Shown here one piece after another: positions 33,536 through 45,440 of a DNA stretch of 64,000 nt; positions within the stretch are counted from its first letter, which is position 1, and each line of letters opens with the position of its first letter. The translations under genes were made by a program, and so were the position numbers. Origin of the DNA: Datura wrightii. Its lineage: Eukaryota; Streptophyta; Magnoliopsida; Solanales; Solanaceae. The DNA lies in contig JASDFA010000019.1 of NCBI GenBank assembly GCA_035772735.1, positions 38,773,001 through 38,837,000 of the forward strand, given 5' to 3'. Below the pieces are notes generated by a model, which was not told the DNA's origin, made no database searches, and worked only from the letters and a program-made list of their open reading frames with translations.

Positions 33536-35153
33536 ATGGAACTCGAGGAAGATAATCCGGTGATGCCAGAAGTTGCAGGAGCCATTCGCCTACCACTGAC
33601 GATAGGGAATGCAGTGTTTCATGTCACGAGAACCATGCTTCACTTGTTGCAAATGAAGGGTCTCTTTGGCGGAAAACTGAGCGAGGATGCAAATCTTCAT
33701 TTGAGAAACTTCTTAGAAATATGTCATCCCTTCAATATAACAAATATTAGTCAAGAGTCAATCAGGTTGAGACTCTTTCCTTTTTCATTGACGGGGGAGG
33801 CAACAATGTGGCTAGAAGAACTCCCTCTGGGATGTATTACTTCATGGAAGGAGTTAACCGAGGCCTTCTTGGACCATTTTTTTTCCTCTATCAAAGATGC
33901 TTCAGCTGAGGGATGATATTACAAATTTCAGGCAAGAACTAGGAGAGACTTTACACGAGATGTGGTTAAGGTTTAAAAAGAAGGTTGCTCTTTGCCCAAA
34001 TCATGGATTGCTAGATGGAGTGCTTCTCCAAAGCTTCTACAGGGCCCTTGATTCAATCAACAAGTCCGTGGCCCAACAACCTAGCTGATGATTCTATTAT
34101 GGATCAAACATATGGGTTGACCAAAGCCCTCCTAGATAGAATGACAAAGACCAATAGGGCTTGGCACATGATAGAAACAAGTGTGTACACTCATGAGATC
34201 AGTTCAAGTGCATTGGAGGCTAAGTTGCGGAAACCGGATGAAGAGGGGGATGAAAATCTTGCCAAGATGATGACACAACTAGAATTGATGATGAAGCACG
34301 TAATAGGAGCAGGGCAAAAGGTGGTAAATGCCATGGGGATGCAAGGTCCCTTGCAATATGAAGGAAGTCGTCACTGCCAAGATATGAAGAAGAATGCCAA
34401 TATATGGGCAACCAAATGGGAGGTCCTCAACCTGGCTTCCAAGGAGAAAACCAAGGCCTATGGCGCCCAAGGGATGATAAACAAGGTTGGAGAAATTGTG
34501 AGCCATAGGGATGGCCTAAAAGGAATGAAAGGTGGGGTAATAGAGAGTCAAACCAAGAGGGTGATCTCTATCACTAGAGTCCGAACCCATATATTCCCCC
34601 TACAAAGTTTGGGAATCCCCACAATCAGTCGGGCGTAAGTGATGCGGGTAATTTGAAAATTGAAGAAATGCTATTGAGAGTTCTGAAGAAGGTTGAATCA
34701 ACTGAGAGTGGGGTAAAAGAATTAAGAGGGGAGGTATCTAACCTCACCCAAATAGTGAGTTCACATTCCGCCTCCATCAAGCATTTGGAGGCCCAAATAA
34801 ATCACTTGTCGGCTCAAATGAACCCCCGAATGAAGGGAACACTACCTAATGACACAATGTCCAATCTCAAGAAAGATGGTCAATACATGGCTATTATCAC
34901 TAGGAATGGAAAGGTGATTGGAGATGCCCCGGTGAAGCCTAATGAGGTTGATGACCCAAAATCAGTTGAAAAAGATGAAGTTGACAAAACGCCAATAACT
35001 CCAAAGAATGAAGAAAAGATTGATGAAGAAAGAGAGGAAAAGGATGAAGAAATCCTCTCAAATGCTGATAATGATGAGGCAGGCATGAAGGCCCCGATTG
35101 ATGACAGGGTTGAAGCAAGAATCCCAATTCCTTATCCACAACGGTTGTCCTAG
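33536..35153 (+). pseudogene. gag: E6 gag, frameshifted, no visible zinc knuckle
   Basis: I prefer ATG 33536 (MELEEDNPVMPEVAGAIRL). The gag domain has LHLRNFLEICHPFNITN, RLFPFSLTGEATMWLEELP and FLDHFFSS, then a shift near 33885 to DDITNFRQELGETLHEMWLR. Further shifts occur near 34085 and 34390. The last part (34653-35153) has a coiled-coil-like segment (ESGVKELRGEVSNLTQIVSS) and a long acidic linker, ending at TAG 35151. No CCHC motif is apparent in any frame I checked. The stretch 33395-33535 is leader. Confidence 0.75.
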
Positions 35154-35873
35154 AAAAAGAAGGATGACCAGTTTAGAAAGTTTGTTGACATGTTTAGCAA
35201 GTTGTCCATAAATATACCATTAGTGGATGCTTTACTCCAAATTCCCGATTATGCAAAGTTTATGAAATATTTGCTGAATAAGAAAAAGGTGGTTGATGTA
35301 GGCAATGGAGAGAAACCGCACTATTATAGTGCGGTGATGATGAGTAATCTTGCCCCCAAACGGGAGGACCCCGGAGCTTTCACAATCCCATGTACAATTG
35401 GGATATATGTGTTTAAAAAGGCTCTATGTGATCTTGTCGCCAACATAAACTTGATGCCCCTACTCATTTTCAAGAAATTAGGACTCGAAAGCACGAAACC
35501 GACTGCAATGAGGCTGCTCATTGAAAATAGGTTAATAAAAAGACCGGTGAAGGTGTTAGAAGATGTGTTGGTGAGAGTGGACAAGTTTATTCTACCCGCT
35601 GATTTTGTTATTTTGGATTGTGAGATGGATGCAGAGGTTCCCATTATTTTGGGAAGACCATTGTTGGCTACGGGGAGAGCCGTGGTGGACATGGAGCTTG
35701 GAGAGCTGAAATTTCAAGTTGGAAGTGAGGAGGTCACCTTCAAGGTGTGTCCATCAGATGAAGCACCCTCCGAATCCAAAGTGGTTGGAGTGTTGCAAAA
35801 TGATGAGGAGGACAAGGGATTGAAGTTGAAGGAGACGGAGTTGGATGATGAACCATTGGAAAAGAGTTGTTGA
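35154..35873 (+). pseudogene. E6 protease-like region with altered active site
   Basis: It is in frame with the end of gag after one TAG (35151-35153). It reads FSKLSINIPLVDALLQIPDY, KREDPGAFTIPCTIGIYVFK, then CDLVANINLMP where the Athila/Tat group has CDLGASINLMP. The Gly after Asp is lost, so catalysis is doubtful. The second block EVPIILGRPLLATGRAVVDM is intact. The frame ends at 35873 without joining reverse transcriptase. In length and order it equals the protease regions of E1 and E3. Confidence 0.8.
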
Positions 35874-35919
35874 AGAGAAAAAGGGTCTACTTCATTCCAC
35901 AACATTAACTAAGGGGCTT

Positions 35920-35937
35920 CTTGGGAGGCAACCCAAG
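35920..35937 (+). other. E6 conserved hairpin after gag-protease (loop AGGCAA)
   Basis: CTTGGG-AGGCAA-CCCAAG, a perfect 6-bp stem, 46 nt after the protease stop. Confidence 0.75.
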
Positions 35938-35989
35938 TGTTTAGTCAATTATTTGATGTTTTTATTTTTTTTGTTTTTTAGGAGCTGTG

Positions 35990-36491
35990 AAATGAGGAAC
36001 AAAGGCTGAGGTTTGGATTGAAGAACCGGCGGGCTATCGGCGAACCACCAAAATGAACCCGTGGACCGCTGGTGGGTTACCGAGTGAAGACAAAAGACCG
36101 GAAGCTCAGGAACATTAACGGCGAGTAACGACCACCGACCAAGAAATAGATAACTGGGAAAAATACATGGAAAAGAAATTGAAGCGGCGAACCGTTGGTA
36201 TGATTCGGTGAACCGCCGATGACACGCCGGTCGAGGTACAAGTTTATTGCAAAATGTAATTTAAAAAAGATAGCCCACAAAATCCTAAATACCTGACCAG
36301 CAGTCCTATTCTACAAATATTCCCCTAGTGCCCCTTTTTCCACCATTTTTCCCTTCCATTACCCAACATTTTCATTTCCCCATAGTCATCTATTTTCAAC
36401 CTTTTCACCTTCCCACTTCCCACCAATACACCCACATTAAACCCTCCACCTTCCCCTCAACCTACCAAACTTCCATTTTTCACCTATAAAT
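35990..36491 (+). promoter_or_regulatory. E6 candidate internal promoter for ORF2
   Basis: A block of GC-rich inverted motifs (GGCGAACC, CACCGATT/AACCGCCG types, 36020-36235) resembles the block in the E6 LTRs (32100-32330; 41020-41320). C/T-rich sequence follows, then TATAAAT at 36485-36491, about 130 bp before the candidate splice donor. The order of motif block, TATA and leader mirrors the LTR. Confidence 0.5.
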
Positions 36492-36622
36492 CCCCCTCCA
36501 TATTTTATTAACCTACTCACTCCACTCACATTTTCTTCCTCTGCTACAATATATTTCAAAATGCCTTTGTAAAATTTAACTCAGCTCTTTGAAGTTCAAG
36601 TGTGCCAGAATACTTCAATTTG

Positions 36623-37320
36623 GTAAACATTTTCTTGCCCTTGTCTCAATTTTGTCATTGGTGATAAATTCTTTAGGAGTAATATTGTGTTTCTCTTCCT
36701 TGTTGAACTCATGAATATGTGATGGTTGTTGAATGGAATGGGGAATATGTGCTTTGGTGTGTGAAATTTTGAAAAGGGTGAAGTCTAAGTAACCCAATTG
36801 CATAAAATGTAACATTTTCCTCAATGATAGACCAGGTGACGCCATTCTTAAGGGCTAAACATCATAAGTATGTGTTTGAATGGTGTAGTGCTGATTTTAT
36901 TATGTTGAGCGTGAGTGTGTGTTAATAGGTGTTTGTGAATAGTAAGTTTAAAATTTGGGGATGATGGGGTTCTACGTTTCGCCGATCAGATTCGGCGGAT
37001 CGCCGATGGAATGCCGAATCACTTTGAAAATTGTCTTCAAGCCACTGAGTGGATCCCGCGCTACATCGGCGGTTCGAAAACCTGGATCGGTGATTCGCTG
37101 CTTGACCGCCGATACCTCCCTCACTTTCCTAGTTTTCTATAAGGTATAGGCGGACAATCGGTGGTCCGCGAAATTCCTTCTGTGAACCGTCGGTCCTTCA
37201 CCGGTGTTATTGGTTCTTTTAATGATTGTTTGGTTCCCTTATTTCTCAGTTCTCCCTTAGACTAGTTTTTTTTAGTTCTGTTTTCTCTTCAAATAACTGT
37301 CACTAACATTATTATTGTAG
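36623..37320 (+). other. E6 candidate 5' leader intron of ORF2 (698 nt)
   Basis: Donor TTTG|GTAAAC and acceptor ATTATTATTGTAG with the ORF2 ATG 11 nt later. The body is T-rich and includes a further motif cluster at 36965-37200. The E1 counterpart is 697 nt. Confidence 0.5.
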
Positions 37321-37331
37321 AAAAACAAATC

Positions 37332-38784
37332 ATGTCTTCATCAAGGAACTCAGGAAAAGAAAAGACCCCTGCTGCATCTGCTAGCAAGGGCAAGGGCAAT
37401 GGCAAGGCAAAGGCCGCTCCACCGTGGGCCAACACCAAGGAAGTACTAATCTTCTGCGTCCCCAATATGCAATAGCACTACGTTATTTGTCAAGGCTGAT
37501 GAATCACCATGGAGAAATGGTTTGACTTGACAGGGTTGAAAGGCAATTTTCCCAACATCACCGAGCAGTTAACAGACAGGCAATGGCATGCATTTGCCAA
37601 CCCTCTCCCGTCTTATTACCCTGGCTTGGTAACAAAATTTTATGCCTCATATCAAGCCTGACAAGAGAGTATGTAGCACAGGGGCAAAGTGGATGATTTC
37701 CCATGTTTTCCATCAATTATGATCCGAGGAATGGAAGTTGATATAACTCCGGCTGCTATAAATTACTTGTTCTGGGAGGATGAAATTGACTCCGCTATGG
37801 AGTACATAGCACGAGTAGCTGATATGAAGAATCAATTCGCTTGGGTAGCCCGCATCATAGCTGTTGACAATCCTCTCTAGGCCATAATTGGTAGCAAAAT
37901 CTCTCGCCACGACTTGAAGTTCAAGGATAAGTTGTGGCTGGATTTTGATTGTGCTTGGATCATCCCCTCTAAAAATGAGCAGAGGGTCAGCCTTGAAACT
38001 GTCATCCTTATTGCTTGAATAATGATGGGAGTCCCCATTAACTTCGAGGAAATTGTTGCTCAATAAATGAAAAAAAAAAGGCCCAGCAGTCCAGTACCTC
38101 AATGCCCTACGCCGTCTTGATTTCCCAGCTTTGCACAGCAGTTGGGGTGCCTCTATTCCCCGATGAAACTCCTTCTGCTACTTCTGGAGTGATAGACATA
38201 AAGCGGAAGAGAGATACCGAGGCACCGACAATGAAAAGAAAGAGACTGCATGCCTTTGGAGTGCAAGGAGGATCCCTCTCCCATGGGTCAGACCAATCAT
38301 CAATCACCCTAGAGTCAAGTGTTCCCCAGCCGAAAATGTTAGGCCAAACATCAGGTGACATACCTCAACGGGGAGCATCTCCTCCTCCACAATCCTCTCA
38401 GCCAAGTGGTCTCCATAGACTTGTGGAGTTGACAAATTCACACGAAAGCCAACTCCAACGATTGGCTAAGAGCCTCCCAGCACTCATTTCCAAAACAATT
38501 AAGAAGGAGCTCAAGTCATTGTATGAGAATGTCTCCACGCTATGAAAGAGGGTAGATGCAATGGAAGGAGCAGTCACTTCCCTTCGAACCGAGGTACATG
38601 AGTGGAAAACTCGGACTCTAATAAAAGTGCCAGACATGAGCGCCATGGATGCTGCAATGGCTGCTCCTTTCTCAGGGGGCCAATTGATGATCCTTTTAAA
38701 GGGATAGGAGATGATTTCGCTGGGCTAGGTGACGCCAGCAGCGGTGATACAGGTGAGGCAGATGTTGATGATGAAAAGGAGTGA
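37332..38784 (+). pseudogene. E6 ORF2, broken
   Basis: From ATG 37332 it begins MSSSRNSGKEKTPAASASKG, strongly basic as in E1. Stops (first at 37473) and shifts interrupt the domain, but blocks remain: NFPNITEQLTDRQWHAFANP, MIRGMEVDITPAAINYLFW (about 37720), DKLWLDFDCAWIIPSKNEQR and SQLCTAVGVPLFPDE (38102 onward). A basic stretch (KRKRDTEAPTMKRKRL), a coiled-coil-like part (LVELTNSHESQLQRLAKSL) and an acidic end (GDTGEADVDDEKE) follow. The order of basic start, central domain and acidic end matches E1. No membrane segment is seen. Confidence 0.65.
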
Positions 38785-38832
38785 CCCACTCAAGGAGTTT
38801 AATGAAAAGGAGTGACCCACTCAGGGAGTTTC
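38771..38832 (+). repeat. 31-bp tandem duplication at the end of ORF2
   Basis: The unit ATGAAAAGGAGTGACCCACT(C..) occurs at 38771 and 38802 with one clear change; it spans the ORF2 stop. Confidence 0.85.
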
Positions 38833-40836
38833 TTGTCCCTTTAACTTTTGCATATTTACAATGGGGACAATGTATTCTCTTAAGTTGGGGAGGGATGTGC
38901 ACAATTGAGGAGGGGACCAGGGATGGATATTTCTTGTTTCTTTGGATATTCTTATGTTTTTGTTTGAGTTTGAGTAAGTCGAGCCTTTGTCGGGCTATTG
39001 TTTTATTTTAATGTTTGATGATTTCCCTTGTTGGGCGTGTCCTGTGTTGAAATGAATGACTTGGTTCAGTTTTTTTTATGATAGATGATTAGTGACCAAA
39101 TGGGGTCTTTGTTTTGAATTGTAAAATCTTGAAAATCTCAAATGAAATGACCCCAAAGTCTTGTTCCTTTTTCACCATTGTAAATAGTAGTGTAGAAATT
39201 AAAACTCCGAGGGTTTTCTTTTGGCCACAGTTCTTTCCCAAGGAGCATTCTTTATTTTTATTTATTTTTGTTGTCGAACCGGGTTGGTATTTCCCGATGA
39301 GGGATTGAGTGGAGACATTCTTAAGGAAAAATGCCATGTTGCTTTGAGTTTTTGTGAAGTTGTTTTGAGAGACACTACCAAAAAAAATTATTGAAATGGA
39401 ATTTTCAAAAAAAGGGAATGAAAATGAAGATGATGAGCAAGTGTTGATACCGTAGCATAGCATTCTTTATCATACATTGTAAATTCGTTGATTGACTTAT
39501 GATGTTTGCCTGCGTTGATGTCCTAATTTGGTATCTTGTGTGAGAACGACTCTTGTAGACCCTTTAAGGGTGATGCTTTGTGTAGTGAGGAAATTTTTGA
39601 TGAATCTCATGCATTACATCTTGTCTAGAACTTTCCCCAAATGTGATTCAAGGCGAAAGCCTAGATGTAGTTGCGCTAAGAACACGAGTTTAGGCTTTCC
39701 TTTGTCTAGTCACTTCACCCATATGCCCTCCATGAGCATTGATCCTTGTTAGCCAAGTTGAGCCTTAGACCCTCTCTTTGGCAACCACATTACAAGCTTC
39801 AAGTCCGTTCTTAATACCTCTTTTTGGCCCCCATTCTCCCTAAATGCTAGTGACAAGATAAGTGATAAAATGAGTCTTAAAGCCTAAGAAAGAGGGAGTG
39901 ATAAAAATTTTAAAAAATGAGGCAAAAGCCTAAGTTTGGGGGTGTGCAAAACAAAGAGGGAAGATAAGAATTATAGTGTAAGGGGAACACCGCATTGTGT
40001 CAAAATGCACCAAGGATAAATCAAAAAGAAAAGGACAATTTGTGTGAATCGGTGTTTCCTATTGAGGTGATAAGGTTAGTTGTGAAAGCCAAAGGGGTTA
40101 TAAGGGGCATTGGTAAGAAAAATGAAAGTCATCAACAAGGAAAGAAGGGAAACAAGGTTAAGTGAGTGGAATTGATGTAAGGTATGTTCACAAAAAGCAT
40201 TAGGGAGGATCTAGTCACTATAGCCAAATTTTCATCCTACCCTTACCCTGAGCCTACATCATAACCCGCAAACCCTAAATGATTCTAGGTGTAGCTACTC
40301 TACACTAGTGATAAATTACATGAAGGGCAAACCTATGGGTCAAGTGTATGCATGAAGATTTCTTTTGGGAGAGTGAGTGTGAGTGTCTCTTTCAAAAAAT
40401 CCCTTGTGTGCATTCAAATGCTCACATGATCAAAAGAATAGGGATCCTTATTTTGGTGAGTGGCATCATTCCTTTTTGGGGACACAAGAGCATTCAGAAT
40501 TAATGTGGGAATAGGGCACAAGGAGTGTAAAATCTAAGGAAATCTTTGAATACGCAATGATTATAACTTGAGATGCTATGTGTGTTTCTTGGTTGAGCAA
40601 TGCCCTTATTTTGCTAAATGATTCCTTTCATAAGCTTTGCTTGGTGGAAAGTGGTTTCCTGTTTGAAACATCTTTATTATTTTGGTCTTTTGGGGTATTT
40701 TCTTCTCTTTTTTGGTGAGCGTGGTGAGTATTTTTGGGTCGTCATAGTTCAGGTGATTGGCGAGGTACGATTGTGAATAGAGGTGGCATATTTCTCAATA
40801 AATGAGTATTGCACTACTTGAGGATAAGCAATGATT
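38833..40836 (+). other. E6 non-coding 3' region
   Basis: About 2 kb without a supported gene. It holds two polypurine-tract-like copies, TAAGTTGGGGAGGGATGTGC at 38881-38900 and TAAGTTTGGGGGTGTGC at 39931-39947, ahead of the true tract. Confidence 0.6.
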
Positions 40837-40850
40837 TAAGTTTGGGAGTT
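40837..40850 (+). other. E6 polypurine tract
   Basis: TTAAGTTTGGGAGT lies directly before the 3' LTR. Confidence 0.8.
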
Positions 40851-42453
40851 TAATGAGTTGGTAATTTACCAACTCATTAATCTCTAAAACTTGAGTTTCT
40901 ATTTAGTTCTTGAGTTGATTATTTGGATTTTATGCCCTTTTGCTTTTGTTTTGTGCAGATGACTAAATTTGAAGAAAAGAGAAAAAACAAAGCAAAAAGA
41001 AGGGAGTGAGAGTAAATAGGCGATTTACAGTTGAAAACCGGCGAAATGCCGACCAAAGGCCAAACATCACTACCTTGAGGAGTAATGCCACTGGCGGTTC
41101 ACGAATTTCCAGCAGAGATTCACCGGTCTAGTCACCGAAAGACACCCAAAGTTTTGGAAAATTGGTTGAAGACCCCGCAGTTCACGGATTGGCATCAGCG
41201 GAACGCCGAGTGAACAGTAGATGTTCACTAGAATTTAGTAAGGATTTAGAAAAGATACCTGGTGGTTCAAGGATTGGAAACAGTGAACCACTGGTGTCGC
41301 CACCGATTCCAGAACGATGCTCATAGGGGTATAATCATCCAACACTATAAAAAAGAGATAAAAAGTGCCCTACTTTTCAGGATATAAATAGAAGAAAAAG
41401 TATTTTGTATAGAGGGAGGAAGAAGGAGAGAGAGGAATAGAGATATTAAGAGAGAACAAAGCTTACATCACATCATTGTTTTCCTTTTAGCTGAAGAACA
41501 TTCTCTTAGCTGAGATAGGGAAATTCTAAATGAAAATTTTAGAAAGTACTCTGCTCTATTTCTTCTTTGTACTGGTAAGTTTCAGATGTTGTTGGAGATT
41601 ATCTTGTGAAGTTGATTTTTCTACTCTTGCTATTAAATTCAATGATGCTATTGATGAATGTGTTTTTGAATTTCTTAACCATGAGTAGCTAAAATTATTA
41701 ACTAGAGGTGTGTGATGATGAATACTTAATTAGATTGGGTATTGCTAGAGTCATCTTCATATTGTTCAAATAAGTGTAAATATATTAGATTCTCTTCAAT
41801 CTATAAGGGAAGGTCCATCGATTATGATATGGGTCTATTTATTCTTTCTTGATTGTTGCTTGTAAAAGAATAATTAAGTATTGGAAGAGAATTTAGTAGT
41901 GAGCATGGAGAAGAGATTGTGAAATTGGGCTAGAAAGAGCTAAAATTGCATTCTCATTCCTTATTAGCAGCTAATAGCTAGAAATTAGTGCAGTTTCTAA
42001 TCCAAATCAAATCGGGTTGAGCTAAATTGTGACTAGAGATATGACAAAACTCTAGTAATAGGTAATTAGAAGGTTGAGAAGTTATAATTACCCCCCTCCC
42101 AAGATTATTTACACTTTTTGAACTTGTGAGATGACCTGGCATGTCCCGATCTAGTTAGTAATTCATCTACATCGTACTTCTAGTCTTTCACATCCCTGTT
42201 GACAACTTAGCTGATCTTATTGTTTTATTTTACTAAATCATCCAATAAATTATCTGCAAATTTCAACCCTCCAATTTTATTTGTTTTTATCTTAAATCTA
42301 TGTGATGCAAGCTAACATCAGTTTCTCAATCGGCACGTGTAACTATCATTCCCTAGTCTCGTGGGATTCGAACCCGGCACTCATCGGATTACCTGTTTTG
42401 ATATTTCGACCGTGTATATTCTTTGCATTAAGGATATATTTTGTATGTTATCA
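40851..42453 (+). repeat. E6 3' LTR (1603 bp)
   Basis: It matches 31935-33371. It starts with the near-perfect palindrome TAATGAGTTGG...CCAACTCATTA (40851-40879; first bases TA instead of TG), has the GC-rich motif block at 41020-41320, and keeps the TATA region lost from the 5' LTR. Confidence 0.92.
41383..41390 (+). promoter_or_regulatory. E6 LTR TATA box (3' copy only)
   Basis: TATAAATA sits in GGATATAAATAGAAG, followed by a purine-rich stretch. The whole segment is missing from the 5' LTR. Confidence 0.75.
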
Positions 42454-42458
42454 AAAAC

Positions 42459-43650
42459 CTTACCATGCGGCATCAATTCACAGCCAAGATGACCCTCGAA
42501 GCATCACAATATACCACAAACCCATCGGTACCCTCGGGTAGGGTCAACACCAGTGCTGAGGTGAGTCGAGTCTTCAACTCTTGGAAGCTCCTCTCATAAG
42601 CCTCCGACCATTGGAACTTCACTTTCTTTTGAGTCAATTTGGTCAATGGTACCGCAATAGATGAAAACCCCTCAACAAACCTCCTATAATAACCAGCTAA
42701 ATGCAAGAAACTCCTGATATCCAAAGGACTCACTGGTCTAGGCCAATTTTTCACCGCTTCTATCTTTTGAGAGTCCACCTGCACACCCTCACTTGATACC
42801 ACGTGGCTCAAAAAAGCCATTGAGTTCGAACAAAACTCGCATTTACTGAATTTAGCATATAACTGGCGATCCTTAAGAGTCTATAGCACCACCTTCAAAT
42901 GAGCGGCATGCTCCTTCTCGCTCCTAGAGTATATGAGAATATCATCGATAAACACAATCATGAACATATAAAAATATGGCTTGAACACCCTGTTCATCAA
43001 ATCCATAAAAGCTGCAGGAGCATTCGTTATTCCAAAATATATAACTATAAACACGTAATGATCATATCGAGTCCTAAAGGCTGTCTTCGGAATATCGCTC
43101 TCCCGAACCCTGAGATTATCCGATTCTGAGGTCTATCTTTGAAAATTACTTAGCACCCAAAAGCTAGTCAAAGAGATCATCAATCCTGAGAAGAGGATAC
43201 ATGTTCTTGATGGTGACCTTGTTCAATTGATGATAATCAATGCACATACGAAGAGAACCATCCTTCTTGCAGACAAAGGGAACTGGTGTGCCCCATGGGG
43301 TTTTGCTAGGTCTGATGAAATCCTTGTCTAAAAGGTCTTTCAATTATTTATTCAACTCTTTTAGCTCAGCTGAAGCCATTTTGTAAGGAGGAATAGATAT
43401 AGGTTGCATATCAGGAAGAAGATCAATACCAAAATCAATCTCCCACTCAGGAGGGATTCTCGGTGGGTCATCTGGGAACACTTCTAGATACTCACACACT
43501 ACAGGGACTGACTGGATAGTCGGGCTTTTGAAAGTACCATCCTTAACCCTAACTAGATGGTACACCCAACCCTTAGAAATCATCTTCTAGCCTTAAGGTA
43601 GGAAATGAAATGACCTACAGGCACAGCTGAACTACTCTTCCATTCTAAGA
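42459..43650 (-). pseudogene. pol: E5 reverse transcriptase and start of RNase H
   Basis: Minus strand from 43583: WVYHLVRVKDG, FPDDPPRIPPEWEIDFGIDL, then RT with KDFIRPSKTPWGTPVPFVCK, KDGSLRMCIDYHQLNKVTI and YPLLRIDDLFD. A shift near 43110 follows, but the catalytic FIDDILIY remains readable (about 42935-42952). The connection part has LAGYYRRFVEGFSSIAVPLT and FVVYCDASRV (42520). It stops where E6 entered, and RNase H resumes at 31934. Stops near 43340 and 43170 break the frame. Confidence 0.85.
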
Positions 43651-43990
43651 CTAGCTCACCGGAAATTTGAACTCTACTTCACGAGTTCTACAATTGACTG
43701 AGGCATAACATGCAAACAACCAATCCATGCTGAGGATAACATCAAAATCGGTCATGGATAACTCTACTAAATCTGGAGAGGTGACTTTCTGAAGGACTGT
43801 GACAGGGCAATTTCTATACACCCGTCTAGCTATAACTGAATCACCAACTGGAGTAGAGACTGAGAAGGGTTCTGACAAGATTTCAGGATTGACTTTGAAA
43901 CTACTAGAAACATAGGGCGTCACAAAATATAGAGTAGCTCCTGGATGTAACAATGCATATACATCAAGGTGGAATACTCGTAACATACTA
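43651..43990 (-). pseudogene. E5 protease with lost catalytic Asp
   Basis: Minus strand MLRVFHLDVYALLHPGATLY: the active-site block is HPGAT where the family has DPGAT or DSGAT. The rest is typical, with SVSTPVGDSVIARRVYRNCP and MTDFDVILSMDWL. A His for Asp change excludes retropepsin activity. Confidence 0.85.
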
Positions 43991-45231
43991 GTGACTACAT
44001 CTTGGAAGACCTCTTACTCCTGACGGGATGCTAGGGCATAAAGTCTGTTTTGGCCCTATCCGCCACCTGTACTAGTAAATGCCCCCTGTTGAACTGGGTG
44101 TGCTGGTGGAGCTACTGAACTGGAGGTCGAGCCTTGGCCCCTATCATGACCCTATCTGGCTGCTGGTCAATCTCTAAGCATATGTCTGGGCTTCCTACAC
44201 CCGAAACAAGCACCTGAACCTGCGAGGCACTGGCCCACGTGTCTCTAGCCACATTTTCTACACTCAGAAGGGTTGATCTCTATGGGTATGCTACTCTGGC
44301 CTCTCGAGCCTGATGCTCGTCCCCTCTGATCGCGCCTAGAGCTGGATGGCACACTCATAGCCGAAGGCACTGGGGTTGAAGATCTCAGATGGGACTACTG
44401 GTGGTTCCCACTTGGTCTCCACTGGTAGAATCCGAAGCTATCAATCCTGGCCCTCTTGGCCTCTCTCTCCTGCTCACTCATCTATACAGCCTCCATCTTC
44501 TGGGCGTACAGGACTATCCGAGCAAAGTCAATGTCCTGAAGCAGCATCACAGTCTGGCAATCCCTGACCAAGTAATCTACTATCCCATGTACAAACCTGC
44601 TCACTCGGGCTCTCTAATCCGCCACCATCTCAGGTGCATACTTGGACAGACGAGTGAACTCTAGGGCGTACTCCTAAACTGTCATCTTCCCTTACTTTAG
44701 ATTCAAACTCAGTTGCTTTGATCTCCCTCATCTTACGAGGGAAGAACCTATCTAGACAAGTGGCATGAAACTCATCCCAACTGATAGGGCCTGCTCCAAC
44801 TGCCCTACTATCTTTCCATTGTTTGAACCAAATGCGCACAACCCCCTTCAACTGGTACAAGGCTAAATCGGCGCACTCCTCCCCAGTCACCCCCATAATA
44901 TGGGTGATCTTCAGAACCTCATTGATAAACTCATGTGGATCCTCATCTACCTTTGGCCCAAGGAACTCCGGAGGGTTCATCCTCAGAAAATCCCTAACTC
45001 TTGCCACCGCCGCATTCCCATTCTGAGGGACATGCACTACCGCCTGCTGATTGACCTGGGCGGTCAAGGCCTGGGCAAACATATGAATGGATACCCTGAA
45101 CTCCACGTGGGAAACCAGCTCGGTACATGCTCCTCATGGACTGGTGGGGCCTAGTGAAGCCCGTCTCCATTGCCGTTCTCATGGTCATTCCCATTTCCAT
45201 TTCTCCTTCCATTAACTCTACGGGGAGGCAT
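43991..45231 (-). pseudogene. gag: E5 gag
   Basis: The start is taken at ATG 45231 (minus), MPPRRVNGRRNGNGNDHENG. The gag domain is well kept: FLRMNPPEFLGPKVDEDPHE, YQLKGVVRIWFKQWKDSR and LDRFFPRKMREIKATEFES (45050-44720). The knuckles lie at about 44170-44275: CRKCG*RHVGQC with an internal stop, and CFGCRKPRHMLRD with the last Cys lost. Stops near 45155 and 44690 also break it. Leader without genes lies at 45232-45424. Confidence 0.85.
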
Positions 45232-45424
45232 GCTTCTGCAAATGCGTATAGTACGGGTTAGAAGGATGGAGAGACATCCATCGCACGACTTAGATCATGA
45301 AAGAAGGAAACATTTCTTAAATGTCTCGTAGCCTTTTCGTCATAAGTGTGGTGCACTTCACACCCATGAAAAACACTTTACTTAACATGGCTTTCAGACA
45401 CCCTAGTACGCTTTAAAACCTAAT

Positions 45425-45436
45425 GCTCTGATACCA
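45425..45436 (-). other. E5 primer-binding site, initiator-Met tRNA type
   Basis: Minus strand TGGTATCAGAGC, 4 bases inside the LTR. Confidence 0.9.
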
Positions 45437-45440
45437 AGTT

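Larger units (their letters stand above)
31935..42453 (+). mobile_element. E6: Athila/Tat-like non-autonomous LTR element with ORF2, 10.5 kb
   Basis: Both LTRs, an Asp-type primer site, a gag/protease frame, the AGGCAA hairpin, a promoter-like block, a candidate leader intron, ORF2, a long 3' region and a polypurine tract are present in order. No reverse transcriptase or integrase is found. The layout equals that of E1, though the sequences differ enough to be another family. Confidence 0.92.

Noticed and set aside
34653..35153. Separate E6 gene between gag and protease
   Set aside because: Same frame as the protease region, separated only by one TAG at 35151; it is the gag C-terminal part.
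39089..39463. 124-codon minus-strand frame in the E6 3' region
   Set aside because: Low-complexity Phe/Ser/Lys-rich composition, opposite strand to E6, no known motif.
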